Assembly (NCBI RefSeq): GCF_036962685.1 | Contig: NZ_JBALOP010000032.1 | Span: 48,816-112,815 of the forward strand | Source: Ferdinandcohnia sp036962685 | GTDB lineage: Bacteria > Bacillota > Bacilli > Bacillales > Bacillaceae_L | Reading direction: 5' to 3' | Length of the DNA: 64,000 bases | Shown: one piece after another, positions 44,365 to 52,258 of the stretch | Position numbering within the stretch: position 1 is the stretch's first letter | How the letters are laid out: every line of letters starts with the position of its first letter | Translations under genes and position numbers: made by a program | The notes under the pieces: model-generated | The model's database searches: none | The model's input: the letters and a program-made list of their open reading frames with translations, nothing else | What the model was told of the DNA's origin: nothing

Positions 44365-45723
44365 TTATGCAAGCTCTGGGCTTACCCACGTCCAATTTGC
44401 TAGTTTTTTTAAATTCATTGCAGCAAAAGTTAGCATCGCCTGCATGGACATTTTTTTAATCCCCCTAAGGGTAGTCCATCGCATACCATGCTTTTCTTTT
44501 GCATCAGCAAAGACGCGTTCAATAGATTCTTTACGACGAGCATATATTTCTTTTACTTCTTCAGTGTGGCGAAGGTGGTCAGCTTCTTCCACATAACCTT
44601 CCCAGATGTGACGCTGTATTAACTTCTGGTGATTTTGACTCTGCGTACATTGTTCTAGTAAAGGACAATGTACGCACTTTAATGGATCGGACTTGTACTG
44701 TCGGTAACCTTCCTTCGTCGTAGTTGTGTAAGCTAATGTCTCTCCTTGCGGACAGATATAACAATCAAAGTGCTCATCATAAACGTACTCATGTTTACGC
44801 ATGAATCCTTCCTTCGTTTTGGGACGTGTATAAGGAAGAGCAGGAGTAATGCCATTTTCTATTAGGAAATTACAAATTGCAGGTGTTTTATAAGCAGCAT
44901 CGGCAGCAACAGCAATAGGTTTTAAGACTTTATCCATAATCGATTCGACCAACGGTTGAAGCATATGACTATCATGAGTATTCCATGGCGTTACAATCGA
45001 CCCTAACACAAAACCATTTCGGTCAGTAGCTGCATGAAATGAATAGGCAAATTGTTTCGTGCGTTCATCTTTTACGTAATATCCACTTTCAGGATCCGTT
45101 GTACTTTCTTTAATCTCTTTCATTTCTTCTTTTTCAAATTTTTCAGGTGGGAATGGTCTCTTACCATGGTCTATACGATCCTGATTTAACTCTTCTTGAA
45201 GCTTCGCTTCATAAGCACGAGCTTCCTTTCGTACGACTTTCTTTTCAAATTTACGTTTATTAGCACTCGCTTTTACACGCGTTGAATCAATAAATACGTG
45301 ATCAGCGCTTAATAAGTCCTTATCTGTAATCTCTTTTAAAATACGGTAGAAGATCTGTTCAAATAAATCTGTATCTTTAAAACGACGTTCATAATTTTTA
45401 CCGAAGGTAGAAAAGTGGGGAACATCTGTGTAAAAACCAAAACCCAAAAACCAACGGTAGGCAACATTCGTTTCAATTTCCTTGATTGTTTGTCTCATTG
45501 AACGTATGCCAAATACATACTGAATAAATGTCATTTTAATCAGTACAACTGGATCAATACTTGGACGGCCTAAAGTTGAATAAAGGTTTTCAACCAATGG
45601 GTATATGAAGGAGAAATCAATAGCTGCTTCAAGCTTTCTCACAAGGTGTTCTTGTGGTACGACTTGATCCAGTGTAATCATTTCCAATTGTTCTCTATCT
45701 AAGTTATTACTTCTCGACATCAT
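44365..45723 (-). CDS. IS1182-family DDE transposase
   Basis: Full-length 452-residue transposase. N-terminal DUF772-type region (PQEHLVRKLEAAIDFSFIYP, then RPSIDPVVLIKM). Catalytic acidic residues are in FIDSTRVKASANK, AVAADAAYKTPA and the C-terminal ESIERVFADAKEKHGMRW. A Cys cluster (YICPQGETL, CVHCPLLEQC) is usual for this family. No frameshift or stop, so potentially active. The ATG start at 45723 has GGGGTGATGGG upstream. Confidence 0.95.
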   Translation of the reverse strand: MMSRSNNLDREQLEMITLDQVVPQEHLVRKLEAAIDFSFIYPLVENLYSTLGRPSIDPVVLIKMTFIQYVFGIRSMRQTIKEIETNVAYRWFLGFGFYTDVPHFSTFGKNYERRFKDTDLFEQIFYRILKEITDKDLLSADHVFIDSTRVKASANKRKFEKKVVRKEARAYEAKLQEELNQDRIDHGKRPFPPEKFEKEEMKEIKESTTDPESGYYVKDERTKQFAYSFHAATDRNGFVLGSIVTPWNTHDSHMLQPLVESIMDKVLKPIAVAADAAYKTPAICNFLIENGITPALPYTRPKTKEGFMRKHEYVYDEHFDCYICPQGETLAYTTTTKEGYRQYKSDPLKCVHCPLLEQCTQSQNHQKLIQRHIWEGYVEEADHLRHTEEVKEIYARRKESIERVFADAKEKHGMRWTTLRGIKKMSMQAMLTFAAMNLKKLANWTWVSPELA

Positions 45724-45776
45724 TTTCCCATCACCCCTAATATTCTCTATAAATATTGTAAATTAAAAAAGACTGT

Positions 45777-45801
45777 AGGCACTAGTGATTACTAGTGCCT
45801 T
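45777..45801. repeat. 25-bp direct repeat flanking the IS, right copy (terminator of the S9 peptidase gene)
   Basis: Identical to 44222-44246 and 8 bases past the S9 peptidase stop. In this copy the stem is followed on the minus strand by the IS end (ACAG), not by T residues, so the insertion has removed the original T tract from the peptidase terminator. Confidence 0.85.
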
Positions 45802-45808
45802 TTCATTC

Positions 45809-47800
45809 TTATACTAAATATTTCACAAACCAATCTTTAATATGGTTGAGGCGTGATAATCTTAATTTTGGATTTCCGCTTCTTGATAATTCATGATTGC
45901 TTCCTGGGAAACGAACAAACTTAGTTGGTTTCTTTTGATGCTTCAATGCCACGTAGAACTGTTCTGCTTGTTCAATAGGACAGCGGAAATCACGCTCGCC
46001 ATGGATAATCAATAACGGTGTCTCCACGTTTCCTACATATTTTAGCGGTGAGTGATCCCAGAGTTTTTCAGCATCTTCTAAAAGATTCCCTTTTAACTCC
46101 CATTCAGTAAAGAAATATCCAATATCACTTACCCCATAAAAGCTAAGCCAGTTTGAGATTGATCGTTGAGTAACCGCCGCTTTAAACCGATTTGTGTGAC
46201 CAACAATCCAGTTTGTCATAAAACCACCATAGCTTCCACCTGTGACACCTAACTTTGTTTCATCGACAAAATCAAAATGTTCGACTGCATAATCAGTTGC
46301 TGCCATGACATCTAAATAGTCCTTTCCTCCATAGTCGCCTCGAACAGCATCAACAAATTGCTGACCATATCCATGACTACCACGAGGATTCGTGAAGACA
46401 ACTACAAAACCCTTACCTGTTAACACCTGAAACTCATGGAAATATGTATTTGCATACATCGCATGAGGACCACCATGCACTTCAACAATGGTCGGATATT
46501 TTTTACCCTCTTCATAACCAAATGGCTTCATGACCCAACCATTAATTTCCCAGCCATCTGGTGCATTGAATGTAAAGCTCTCGGCCTCTGATAATTCAAC
46601 GTGTTGTAAAAAGACTTCATTCACATTTGTAAGTCGATTTAATTCCCCAGTACTCAAATCCAAGTGATAAAGATCGCCTGGCTCTGTTGGTTTACTGATT
46701 CCTACTACTGCCTTATGATCATTTACCGTTAGTGCGAAAACATGTTGATTTTCAAATAAGGAAGGATATACCTCGCCCTCAATGGAACCATAATAAACTC
46801 CCGTACTGCCATGGTTAGATAATAGGAAATAGAAACTTCTGCTATCGTCATTCCAAATAACACCATGATTTGAACCGCCTAATTGGAAGTCTGCCGCAAC
46901 ACAATCTCCAACATATGCATCGAGTTCACTTGTTAAACAAGTTAATTCTTTGCTATCAACTGTGTAAAGCCAGATTTGAGGTAAAGTCGCACCTGCAAAT
47001 TCTTGTTCATGCCCGATTAACGCAATATACTTGCCATCGGGTGACCAAGAAGGGAGGCCAAAATTACCGGTACTTCCTGTTATCTTGTCATAGCTTTTAT
47101 CTTTTACTGACATTACGTATACATCAGAGATTAAATTATAATCTGAATCATCACTAATATCACCAACAAATGTGATTTTCGTTCCATCTGGAGACCAACC
47201 TCCTGCTGCATAATCATAATCTCCTGATGTCAGTTGTTCTACCTCACCAGATGCAACATCAAGTACTGCAAGATGTTGATTTTTATTATCTAAAAATCCT
47301 GCTGCATCAGATTTGTAACGAATTCTGTCTACAACCAGTGGTTCAAGCTTTTTCTCGTTTTCATCCTTTTTCTTCTTTTCTTTATCAGTGATGCTTTCAT
47401 CAGGAGCTAAAGAAGTTGTAACTAAAATTTTCGAACCATCTGGTGACCAGATTGGATTTCTGGCACCATTCACACAATATGTAAGCTGCTTCGGCTCACC
47501 ACCGTTTGCATTCATAACAAAAATTTGCTGTTTACCTGAACGATTTGATACAAATGCAATTGACTCTCCATCAGGAGACCAACGTGGTGACCCATCTCGA
47601 ACATCCCCAAAAGTCCACTGTGTAATCTTCCCGCCAACGGTGCCAACATATAAATGTGAGTTATACTCGTGCTTTTCCTTATTTATTTCCGTTTCCACAA
47701 ACACGTATGTGCTTCCATCTGGAGAAAATTGTGGGTCATTGACTGTTTTTAATTCATATAAATCCTCTGCAACGATTCCTCTACGCTTATTCTCTGTCAT
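45809..47800 (-). CDS. S9 family prolyl oligopeptidase / acylaminoacyl-peptidase (YuxL-like)
   Basis: Cytoplasmic serine peptidase, 663 residues. The N-terminal beta-propeller has repeated WSPDG blades (PQFSPDGST, PRWSPDGES, PIWSPDGSK, GGWSPDGTK, PSWSPDGKY). The C-terminal alpha/beta-hydrolase domain has nucleophile GGSYGGF near 522, Asp in GERDFRCP and His in GSNHELSRSG. The ATG at 47800 is preferred (GGACGGGAG upstream); a 19-residue extension to 47857 lacks a site. Its terminator has been split by the IS element. Likely removes dipeptides or N-acylated residues from peptides. Confidence 0.9.
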   Translation of the reverse strand: MTENKRRGIVAEDLYELKTVNDPQFSPDGSTYVFVETEINKEKHEYNSHLYVGTVGGKITQWTFGDVRDGSPRWSPDGESIAFVSNRSGKQQIFVMNANGGEPKQLTYCVNGARNPIWSPDGSKILVTTSLAPDESITDKEKKKKDENEKKLEPLVVDRIRYKSDAAGFLDNKNQHLAVLDVASGEVEQLTSGDYDYAAGGWSPDGTKITFVGDISDDSDYNLISDVYVMSVKDKSYDKITGSTGNFGLPSWSPDGKYIALIGHEQEFAGATLPQIWLYTVDSKELTCLTSELDAYVGDCVAADFQLGGSNHGVIWNDDSRSFYFLLSNHGSTGVYYGSIEGEVYPSLFENQHVFALTVNDHKAVVGISKPTEPGDLYHLDLSTGELNRLTNVNEVFLQHVELSEAESFTFNAPDGWEINGWVMKPFGYEEGKKYPTIVEVHGGPHAMYANTYFHEFQVLTGKGFVVVFTNPRGSHGYGQQFVDAVRGDYGGKDYLDVMAATDYAVEHFDFVDETKLGVTGGSYGGFMTNWIVGHTNRFKAAVTQRSISNWLSFYGVSDIGYFFTEWELKGNLLEDAEKLWDHSPLKYVGNVETPLLIIHGERDFRCPIEQAEQFYVALKHQKKPTKFVRFPGSNHELSRSGNPKLRLSRLNHIKDWFVKYLV

Positions 47801-47913
47801 CCTTCTCCCGTCCTTTATTACAATATAGTCAAAGTGAAGTAGTACTTCTACTTCCATTATGCACTACAATTTAAATTATTTCGACAACAGAAATAATTTA
47901 TCCTTCACTTTTC

Positions 47914-47942
47914 TTGATTCTTCTAAAAAAATAACGTATTAT
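47914..47942 (+). promoter_or_regulatory. Sigma-A promoter of yhjD
   Basis: TTGATT, 17-base spacer, TATTAT, 35 bases before the ATG. Confidence 0.75.
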
Positions 47943-47977
47943 ATACACAAACATATGTTCTATAAGGAAGGATAATC

Positions 47978-48343
47978 ATGACAAGAATACCTGAGGATGA
48001 TCGAGATATTTTCGAAAAAGCTATCTTTTTACCCATGGTTCTTACCATCCTTAATCGGGATCTTTCAGCAATAGAAACAGCTGGCTTTAAGCTAAAAAAG
48101 CCATATCTCCATCTGCTTGAACATACAATGAAAAAAGTTCAAAAAGACCTCTACACAATCAAACAACAAATGAAAAAGAAAAATATGAAGGTATGGGAAA
48201 AACAAAGAGATGAGGCATTTACTCTATTTTCATTTATGTATCGAGGTTATGAAGAGGAGCATAACTACTTTAACCCACGGATTCGAAATGAAGTTCAACA
48301 GCTGCTTGAATCTTATTTTATCGAAAAAAATGCCAGTGAGTAA
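47978..48343 (+). CDS. yhjD: YhjD-like conserved Bacillus protein
   Basis: Soluble, helical 121-residue protein beginning MTRIPEDDRDIFEKAIFLP with a long basic coiled segment (KKVQKDLYTIKQQMKKKNMK) and YRGYEEEHNYFNP. It resembles the YhjD family of unknown function found beside yhjE and sipV in Bacillus. ATG with AAGGAAGG upstream and a good promoter. Convergent with comK; the 54-base gap holds no clear terminator. Confidence 0.8.
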   Translation: MTRIPEDDRDIFEKAIFLPMVLTILNRDLSAIETAGFKLKKPYLHLLEHTMKKVQKDLYTIKQQMKKKNMKVWEKQRDEAFTLFSFMYRGYEEEHNYFNPRIRNEVQQLLESYFIEKNASE

Positions 48344-48397
48344 TATTGGAAAATTTTAAAACGGGAAAATTTTTTAATGCTTTATATCGGATCAGTT

Positions 48398-48934
48398 CTA
48401 TTTGGGTGAGCTTTCGTTGCTTTGAGGATTTATCACAAAATTAATGCGTTTATTAGGTTTATCCATTCGATTTGTCACAATTGTCCTTAGTTGTGCAGTT
48501 CTATGGAGTTGGTTTTGGAAGGAGCCCTTTGATATTTGCAGTTGAATTGCTTGTTTATTTGTAAAAATAACGGTTGTTTTTTCATGAAGACTATACTCGC
48601 AATCTGAGACATAATTATGAGAAAGCCATGCACAATCCTGTTTGGTTGGAGAAGCAGTCGGAAATAGAAAAATCTTATTAGAGGCTTCTACAATAATTGG
48701 AGCCTTATGGGTCACTCCCATGATTTCACGCGTTCCTTCTTGCCTGCCTTTAAGTGAGCTTCCAAAATAACGACAGCTTCGGTCGACGATTTCCGTAGGT
48801 TTCATGGCTACTACATATTCACCTTCTACCTCGAGTACCCTTGAACAGGTATTATTTCCTTCGATTGGAAGTACCGCCATTGTGTCTGGGTTAATCTCAT
48901 ATTCCACTAAATAGTTTGTATTTTTCACTTTCAC
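48398..48934 (-). CDS. comK: ComK, competence transcription factor
   Basis: Master activator of genetic competence in B. subtilis, 178 residues here. Strong family blocks are visible: EINPDTMAVLP, MKPTEIVDRSCRYFGSS, APIIVEASNKIFLFPT, CAWLSHNYV, RTAQLRT. The end (FVINPQSNESSPK) stops soon after the segment equal to FMLYP, which in B. subtilis contacts MecA. The last twenty or so residues of B. subtilis ComK (192) are missing. GTG start at 48934 with GAAGGGGA 7 bases upstream; an overlapping ATG in another frame is not used. Whether it drives real competence here is not known. Confidence 0.92.
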   Translation of the reverse strand: MKVKNTNYLVEYEINPDTMAVLPIEGNNTCSRVLEVEGEYVVAMKPTEIVDRSCRYFGSSLKGRQEGTREIMGVTHKAPIIVEASNKIFLFPTASPTKQDCAWLSHNYVSDCEYSLHEKTTVIFTNKQAIQLQISKGSFQNQLHRTAQLRTIVTNRMDKPNKRINFVINPQSNESSPK

Positions 48935-49019
48935 TCATACATCCCCTTCAAATTGTTTTAATTTTTAAACTAATGAAAGCATTCTCATAATACCATGTCT
49001 AGGTAATTATAACTACATC

Positions 49020-49040
49020 GTTCACAAAATGTTCACAAAA
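49020..49040 (-). promoter_or_regulatory. Two direct repeats upstream of comK, 11 bp apart
   Basis: GTTCACAAAA occurs at 49020-49029 and again at 49031-49040, one helical turn apart, about 86-106 bases before the comK start. On the minus strand a TATAAT-like hexamer follows. It looks like an activator or repressor site. The region lacks an obvious strong -35. Confidence 0.45.
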
Positions 49041-49112
49041 AAATAGTGGAGTTCTTTTTAAAATGCTCTTATTTAAGAGCGTCTTTAAAAGAATCCCACT
49101 TCATGCTTGCTT

Positions 49113-49229
49113 GGTGTCTAGCTCAAAGCGTCATCGACCCAATCGCTTCTGAAGGTAAAATGCACCTTCTGTCAACGCTCGTCTTATACTTGTCGTCGAT
49201 AGGCGGACGATTTAGCGTTACGCTTTTCT
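49113..49229 (-). repeat. Dispersed repeat copy 2 (3' of the 70-residue gene)
   Basis: Reverse orientation copy of the 33241-33363 element, sharing GAAAAGCG, GCCTATCG, GACAAG, ATAAGACGAGCG, TGACAGAAGGTGCA, TTTACCTTC, GAAGCGATTGG and GAGCTAGACACC. It begins right at the stop codon of the neighbouring gene and lies 5' of comK. Nothing else is recognisable in 49041-49112. Confidence 0.85.
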
Positions 49230-49441
49230 CATGAATTCTCATTAATTTGGCCAAGTTCCTTTTCAGCAAGATATGCATTTCCTTGTTCTAATGTCGTATG
49301 CTCGTCAATCGAATTTCCCGCATAGACAGATTCCGAAAGAAAAGGATTATTTGTATCAAGTGCGTTTGACATCCCGAAAACCGGATTTAATGGCGTGTTC
49401 ATTGCAATATCGTGATTTGAACGTTCATTTGGATTTTTCAT
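49229..49441 (-). CDS. 70-residue protein, unknown function
   Basis: Small polar protein starting MKNPNERSNHDIAMNTPLNP and ending EKELGQINENS, rich in Asn, Ser and Glu, without hydrophobic segments. ATG at 49441 follows GGAGGTGG, a strong ribosome binding site, which is the main support. Its stop codon is also the first base of dispersed repeat copy 2, so the original C-terminus may have been replaced or trimmed. I do not recognise the family. Confidence 0.65.
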   Translation of the reverse strand: MKNPNERSNHDIAMNTPLNPVFGMSNALDTNNPFLSESVYAGNSIDEHTTLEQGNAYLAEKELGQINENS

Positions 49442-49539
49442 TTTTTTCCACCTCCATTACTATCATGCATGGAAATCATGATTGTCATACAAATATTTTA
49501 ATTATTCCAAATAAATTTTTAAAAAGTCTAAAAATTCAG

Positions 49540-49568
49540 TTGATTTTACGTGTCTATCTAAATATACT
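49540..49568 (+). promoter_or_regulatory. Sigma-A promoter of the IDEAL-domain gene
   Basis: TTGATT, 17-base spacer, TATACT, 28 bases before the ATG. Confidence 0.75.
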
Positions 49569-49596
49569 AATAAAAAGGATTTAGGGGTGAGCTTTC

Positions 49597-49833
49597 ATGA
49601 AAAATAGAAAAACATACTCAGAGATCATGAAGTCACGGGATACGAAAAAACTTAATTCACCTAGGGAAACGGTACTTGATATATATATTCAAATGATTAT
49701 TGATGAGAGCCTATTTATACGAAAAAAAGAGATCTTGGAATCAAAGGTTAATGAAGCGATTGATAGCAGAAATGAAGGTTTGTTTATGGAAGCAGCAGCA
49801 GAATACCGGAAACTATACAGTAAAACATTGTAA
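49597..49833 (+). CDS. IDEAL-domain small protein (YhzC-like)
   Basis: 78-residue helical protein. The C-terminal half, ILESKVNEAIDSRNEGLFMEAAAEYRKLY, matches the IDEAL-domain pattern found in YpiB C-termini and in short Bacillus proteins near comK (I recall YhzC). Function is unknown; the domain is thought to mediate protein-protein contacts. ATG with GGGGTGA upstream, clear promoter, and a shared bidirectional terminator downstream. Confidence 0.8.
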   Translation: MKNRKTYSEIMKSRDTKKLNSPRETVLDIYIQMIIDESLFIRKKEILESKVNEAIDSRNEGLFMEAAAEYRKLYSKTL

Positions 49834-49843
49834 AATTGGATTT

Positions 49844-49885
49844 CGTAAAAAAACTGACTAACAAAAGTTAGCCAGTTTTTTTACG
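49844..49885. terminator. Bidirectional terminator between IDEAL gene and asparaginase gene
   Basis: CGTAAAAAAACTG and CTAAC pair with their complements around AAAA, with one mismatch in a 19-bp stem and T-runs on both strands. It ends the convergent asparaginase transcript too. Confidence 0.9.
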
Positions 49886-49895
49886 AGTATCCTTG

Positions 49896-50918
49896 TTACC
49901 CTATGAGTGATTGTAGTTCAAATACTGTCTTAACTGTTCCTACTTCAAGCCCTGCATCATTTTTTATAATTGAAGGCTTCAATTCTCTTAATCTAGTGAT
50001 TGTGTCTTTATTTGAATAACCGATTTGTTCGAGAATAGTTGCTACAATTACGGGCCAATTGTCTTCAGAACCATTGGCTACTTTTAAAGCAAAGCCTAGT
50101 CCTTCTTTTTTCAGCCCAAAGCAATAGACACCCTGTGCTCCACCTTTTGCTACGATATTGTTATCTTCTAACAACGTTGTACAAATAAACCGCTTAGATG
50201 CTACCATTTTGGGAAACTCATTCATTATTTTTGTCATTTCGATGACAGCCTTTTGTAAATTGGGATCATCGATTAAATCTGGATTGGCAAATTTGAGGTA
50301 CGTGATTGCCATATTTTTAAGCGGAATTCCAAATACAGGAACCCCACATCCGTCAATTCCGATTTTTATCTTCGAGATAGGGACCTCAGATAGGAGTGAG
50401 AGTATATGTAGGATTTGTTGTTGTAGTGGGTGATCAACTTTCCAATACTCTCCAATTGTATACCCCATTTCACGACATACAGCTAGGAAACCCATATGCT
50501 TTCCTGAGCAATTATGATAAATCCTCCTTTTCTCCATTCCTTTTCTTAGTATATCTTCTCTTGGTTCTGTATTTAATGGATATGAGGGAGGACAATACAG
50601 TTCTTCCTCTTTTATAGGTAATTTCTGCAACATTGATTCAAGAGCAGTAATATGATAAAACTCACCACGATGAGAAGCTGTAAACATTGCCGTTTCTTCG
50701 TTGGTTAGGCCATATTTGGTAATTAAATTTGCAAGAAATACTGGTAATGCTTGTAATGGTTTTGCGGAAGATCTAAAATAAGTATAATGTTCTGAATCCC
50801 CCAATTGGTACTTAACATTTAATTTTTTATTTACACCACAAACCATTCCAATATGTACATTTTCTAGTAATCCAGCCCTCGTCTCTTCCACTAATATGTT
50901 AAAATTCACAGTCTTCAT
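49896..50918 (-). CDS. L-asparaginase II family protein
   Basis: 340 residues of the AnsB-unrelated asparaginase II family (typified by a Rhizobium enzyme induced by asparagine). Signatures: FRSSAKPLQALP near 49-60, ASHRGE, HNCSGKHMGFL and GIDGCGVPVFGIP. No signal peptide, so cytoplasmic, hydrolysing Asn or a related amide. It lies 31 bases after the ROK regulator gene, same strand, and its transcript ends at the hairpin 49844-49885. Co-location with sugar-type enzymes hints at a conjugate of a sugar with asparagine as substrate. That is inference. Confidence 0.9.
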   Translation of the reverse strand: MKTVNFNILVEETRAGLLENVHIGMVCGVNKKLNVKYQLGDSEHYTYFRSSAKPLQALPVFLANLITKYGLTNEETAMFTASHRGEFYHITALESMLQKLPIKEEELYCPPSYPLNTEPREDILRKGMEKRRIYHNCSGKHMGFLAVCREMGYTIGEYWKVDHPLQQQILHILSLLSEVPISKIKIGIDGCGVPVFGIPLKNMAITYLKFANPDLIDDPNLQKAVIEMTKIMNEFPKMVASKRFICTTLLEDNNIVAKGGAQGVYCFGLKKEGLGFALKVANGSEDNWPVIVATILEQIGYSNKDTITRLRELKPSIIKNDAGLEVGTVKTVFELQSLIG

Positions 50919-50949
50919 TCCTTTCGCTGTATCCTGCGATTTTCATCAA

Positions 50950-52104
50950 CTATTCTAGATTTAGAAGAATATGCTGTGCTTGAATAGCTGCCCCAAACAC
51001 CACTCCCCGATCACTTAATTCAGAGTAGACAATTCTTACTTTTTCTTTTATAGGCTCCCAAATAAATAAGTTCAATTTCTTTTCAATCGCTTCTTTTATT
51101 TCTGGGAATTTTTGAATGGTACTCCCACTTAAAATGATCACCTCTGGATCATACAGGCATAATATGTTGCTTATCGCTAGAGCGATATATGTTGAGGTTC
51201 TGTCCATGATATTAACTGCCCATGATTCACCATCACGATAGGAATTGAACACATCTTCTATACTTGTTATGTCCTTTACTTTTCTTGCATCTGACACAAT
51301 TGCCCCTTCGGATATATAGGTTGCTAAGCAGCCAATCTTCCCACATTTGCACACATTACCAGTTGGGTCCAATACCGTATGACCAATCTCTCCCGCATTA
51401 TTAGACTCTCCTCGATGTATTTGGCCATTTAAAATAATGGCTGAACCAATACCTGAACCTATTCCCACTAGGACTGCATTTTGTGAATCTTTTGCCTTTC
51501 CAACATTATTCTCAGCCACTATTTTCATTTTCAATTCATTGTCAATTATCACATCAAAGCCAGTATTTTTATGTAGGTCTGATGCCAAATTTACATTTTT
51601 CCATTTAAGCTGATCCGACACTTTAACAACACCATTTTGGTAATCTATTAAACCTGGAAGACCGACAGCTACTCCAATAAACTTTTCTAATGGAATTTGC
51701 TGTTGTCTAATAAGGTCTTTCATTAAAAACATAACCTTTTCCAGTGTTTCCTCATATTTTTCTGATTCCTCTCTTGAAACACTTTGCCAAGCAACAATTT
51801 CCCCGTTAAAGTTCACAATGCCAATTTTTATAATTGCTTTATCCAACTCTATCCCAATTGTGTATAAAACATCACCACATATATCAAGTAGTGTTGCTCG
51901 TCTTCCTACACCCGAAGTAACAAGTTCCGTCTCTCTTACAAACCCTTGTATATGTAACTCGTTTACAATTCTCGTAATTGTAGTGGGACTCATCCCAGTT
52001 ATTTTGGCAATTTCCATTCTTGAAATCGGAGATTGGTTTTTTATGATTTCGAGAACTAAATTCTTATTTTGTTTTTTCATTAATAGTTGGTCTTGTTTTT
52101 CCAT
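50950..52104 (-). CDS. ROK-family transcriptional repressor
   Basis: NagC/XylR-type regulator of 384 residues. Winged HTH at about 15-65 (SRMEIAKITGMSPTTITRIVNEL). ROK sugar-kinase-like domain has GVAVGLPGLID, GIGSGIGSAIILNG and GEIGHTVLD, and the zinc motif CKCGKIGCLATY. The phosphate-binding loop LVGIGSGIGS is changed enough that kinase activity is doubtful, as usual for ROK repressors. It probably senses a sugar or sugar phosphate and controls the cluster on its upstream side and the asparaginase. Confidence 0.92.
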   Translation of the reverse strand: MEKQDQLLMKKQNKNLVLEIIKNQSPISRMEIAKITGMSPTTITRIVNELHIQGFVRETELVTSGVGRRATLLDICGDVLYTIGIELDKAIIKIGIVNFNGEIVAWQSVSREESEKYEETLEKVMFLMKDLIRQQQIPLEKFIGVAVGLPGLIDYQNGVVKVSDQLKWKNVNLASDLHKNTGFDVIIDNELKMKIVAENNVGKAKDSQNAVLVGIGSGIGSAIILNGQIHRGESNNAGEIGHTVLDPTGNVCKCGKIGCLATYISEGAIVSDARKVKDITSIEDVFNSYRDGESWAVNIMDRTSTYIALAISNILCLYDPEVIILSGSTIQKFPEIKEAIEKKLNLFIWEPIKEKVRIVYSELSDRGVVFGAAIQAQHILLNLE

Positions 52105-52188
52105 CTTTTAACCTTCTTTTTATCTTTTTTTAAGAAATCATGTTTATACTCCTAGTTGAAGAACAAACATCATTAGTTAAATGTAGGT

Positions 52189-52221
52189 CCAATGTTGAAT
52201 TGTAAAACAACTCAACATTGG
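52189..52221 (-). terminator. Hairpin between the isomerase gene and the ROK gene
   Basis: A 10-bp stem (CCAATGTTGA and complement) extends across one mismatch by three pairs, with no T run behind it. It may be a weak terminator or mRNA 3' stabiliser. Confidence 0.5.
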
Positions 52222-52258
52222 GGTACCTTAATAAATTGATTCTTCCATATCTTTTAAA

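Larger units (their letters stand above)
44247..45776 (-). mobile_element. IS1182-family insertion sequence, 1530 bp
   Basis: One transposase gene bounded by a 25-bp direct repeat. The left end begins CAGAGTGTCGACAAAAGG and carries a strong terminator hairpin; the right end reads ACAGTCTTTTTT on the minus strand. Terminal inverted repeats are short or poorly matched, so the exact ends within a few bases are uncertain. The transposase is intact, and the duplication is perfect, so insertion is probably recent. Confidence 0.85.

Noticed and set aside
49046..49234. 62-codon plus-strand frame near comK
   Set aside because: It lies mostly inside dispersed repeat copy 2 and lacks a ribosome binding site.
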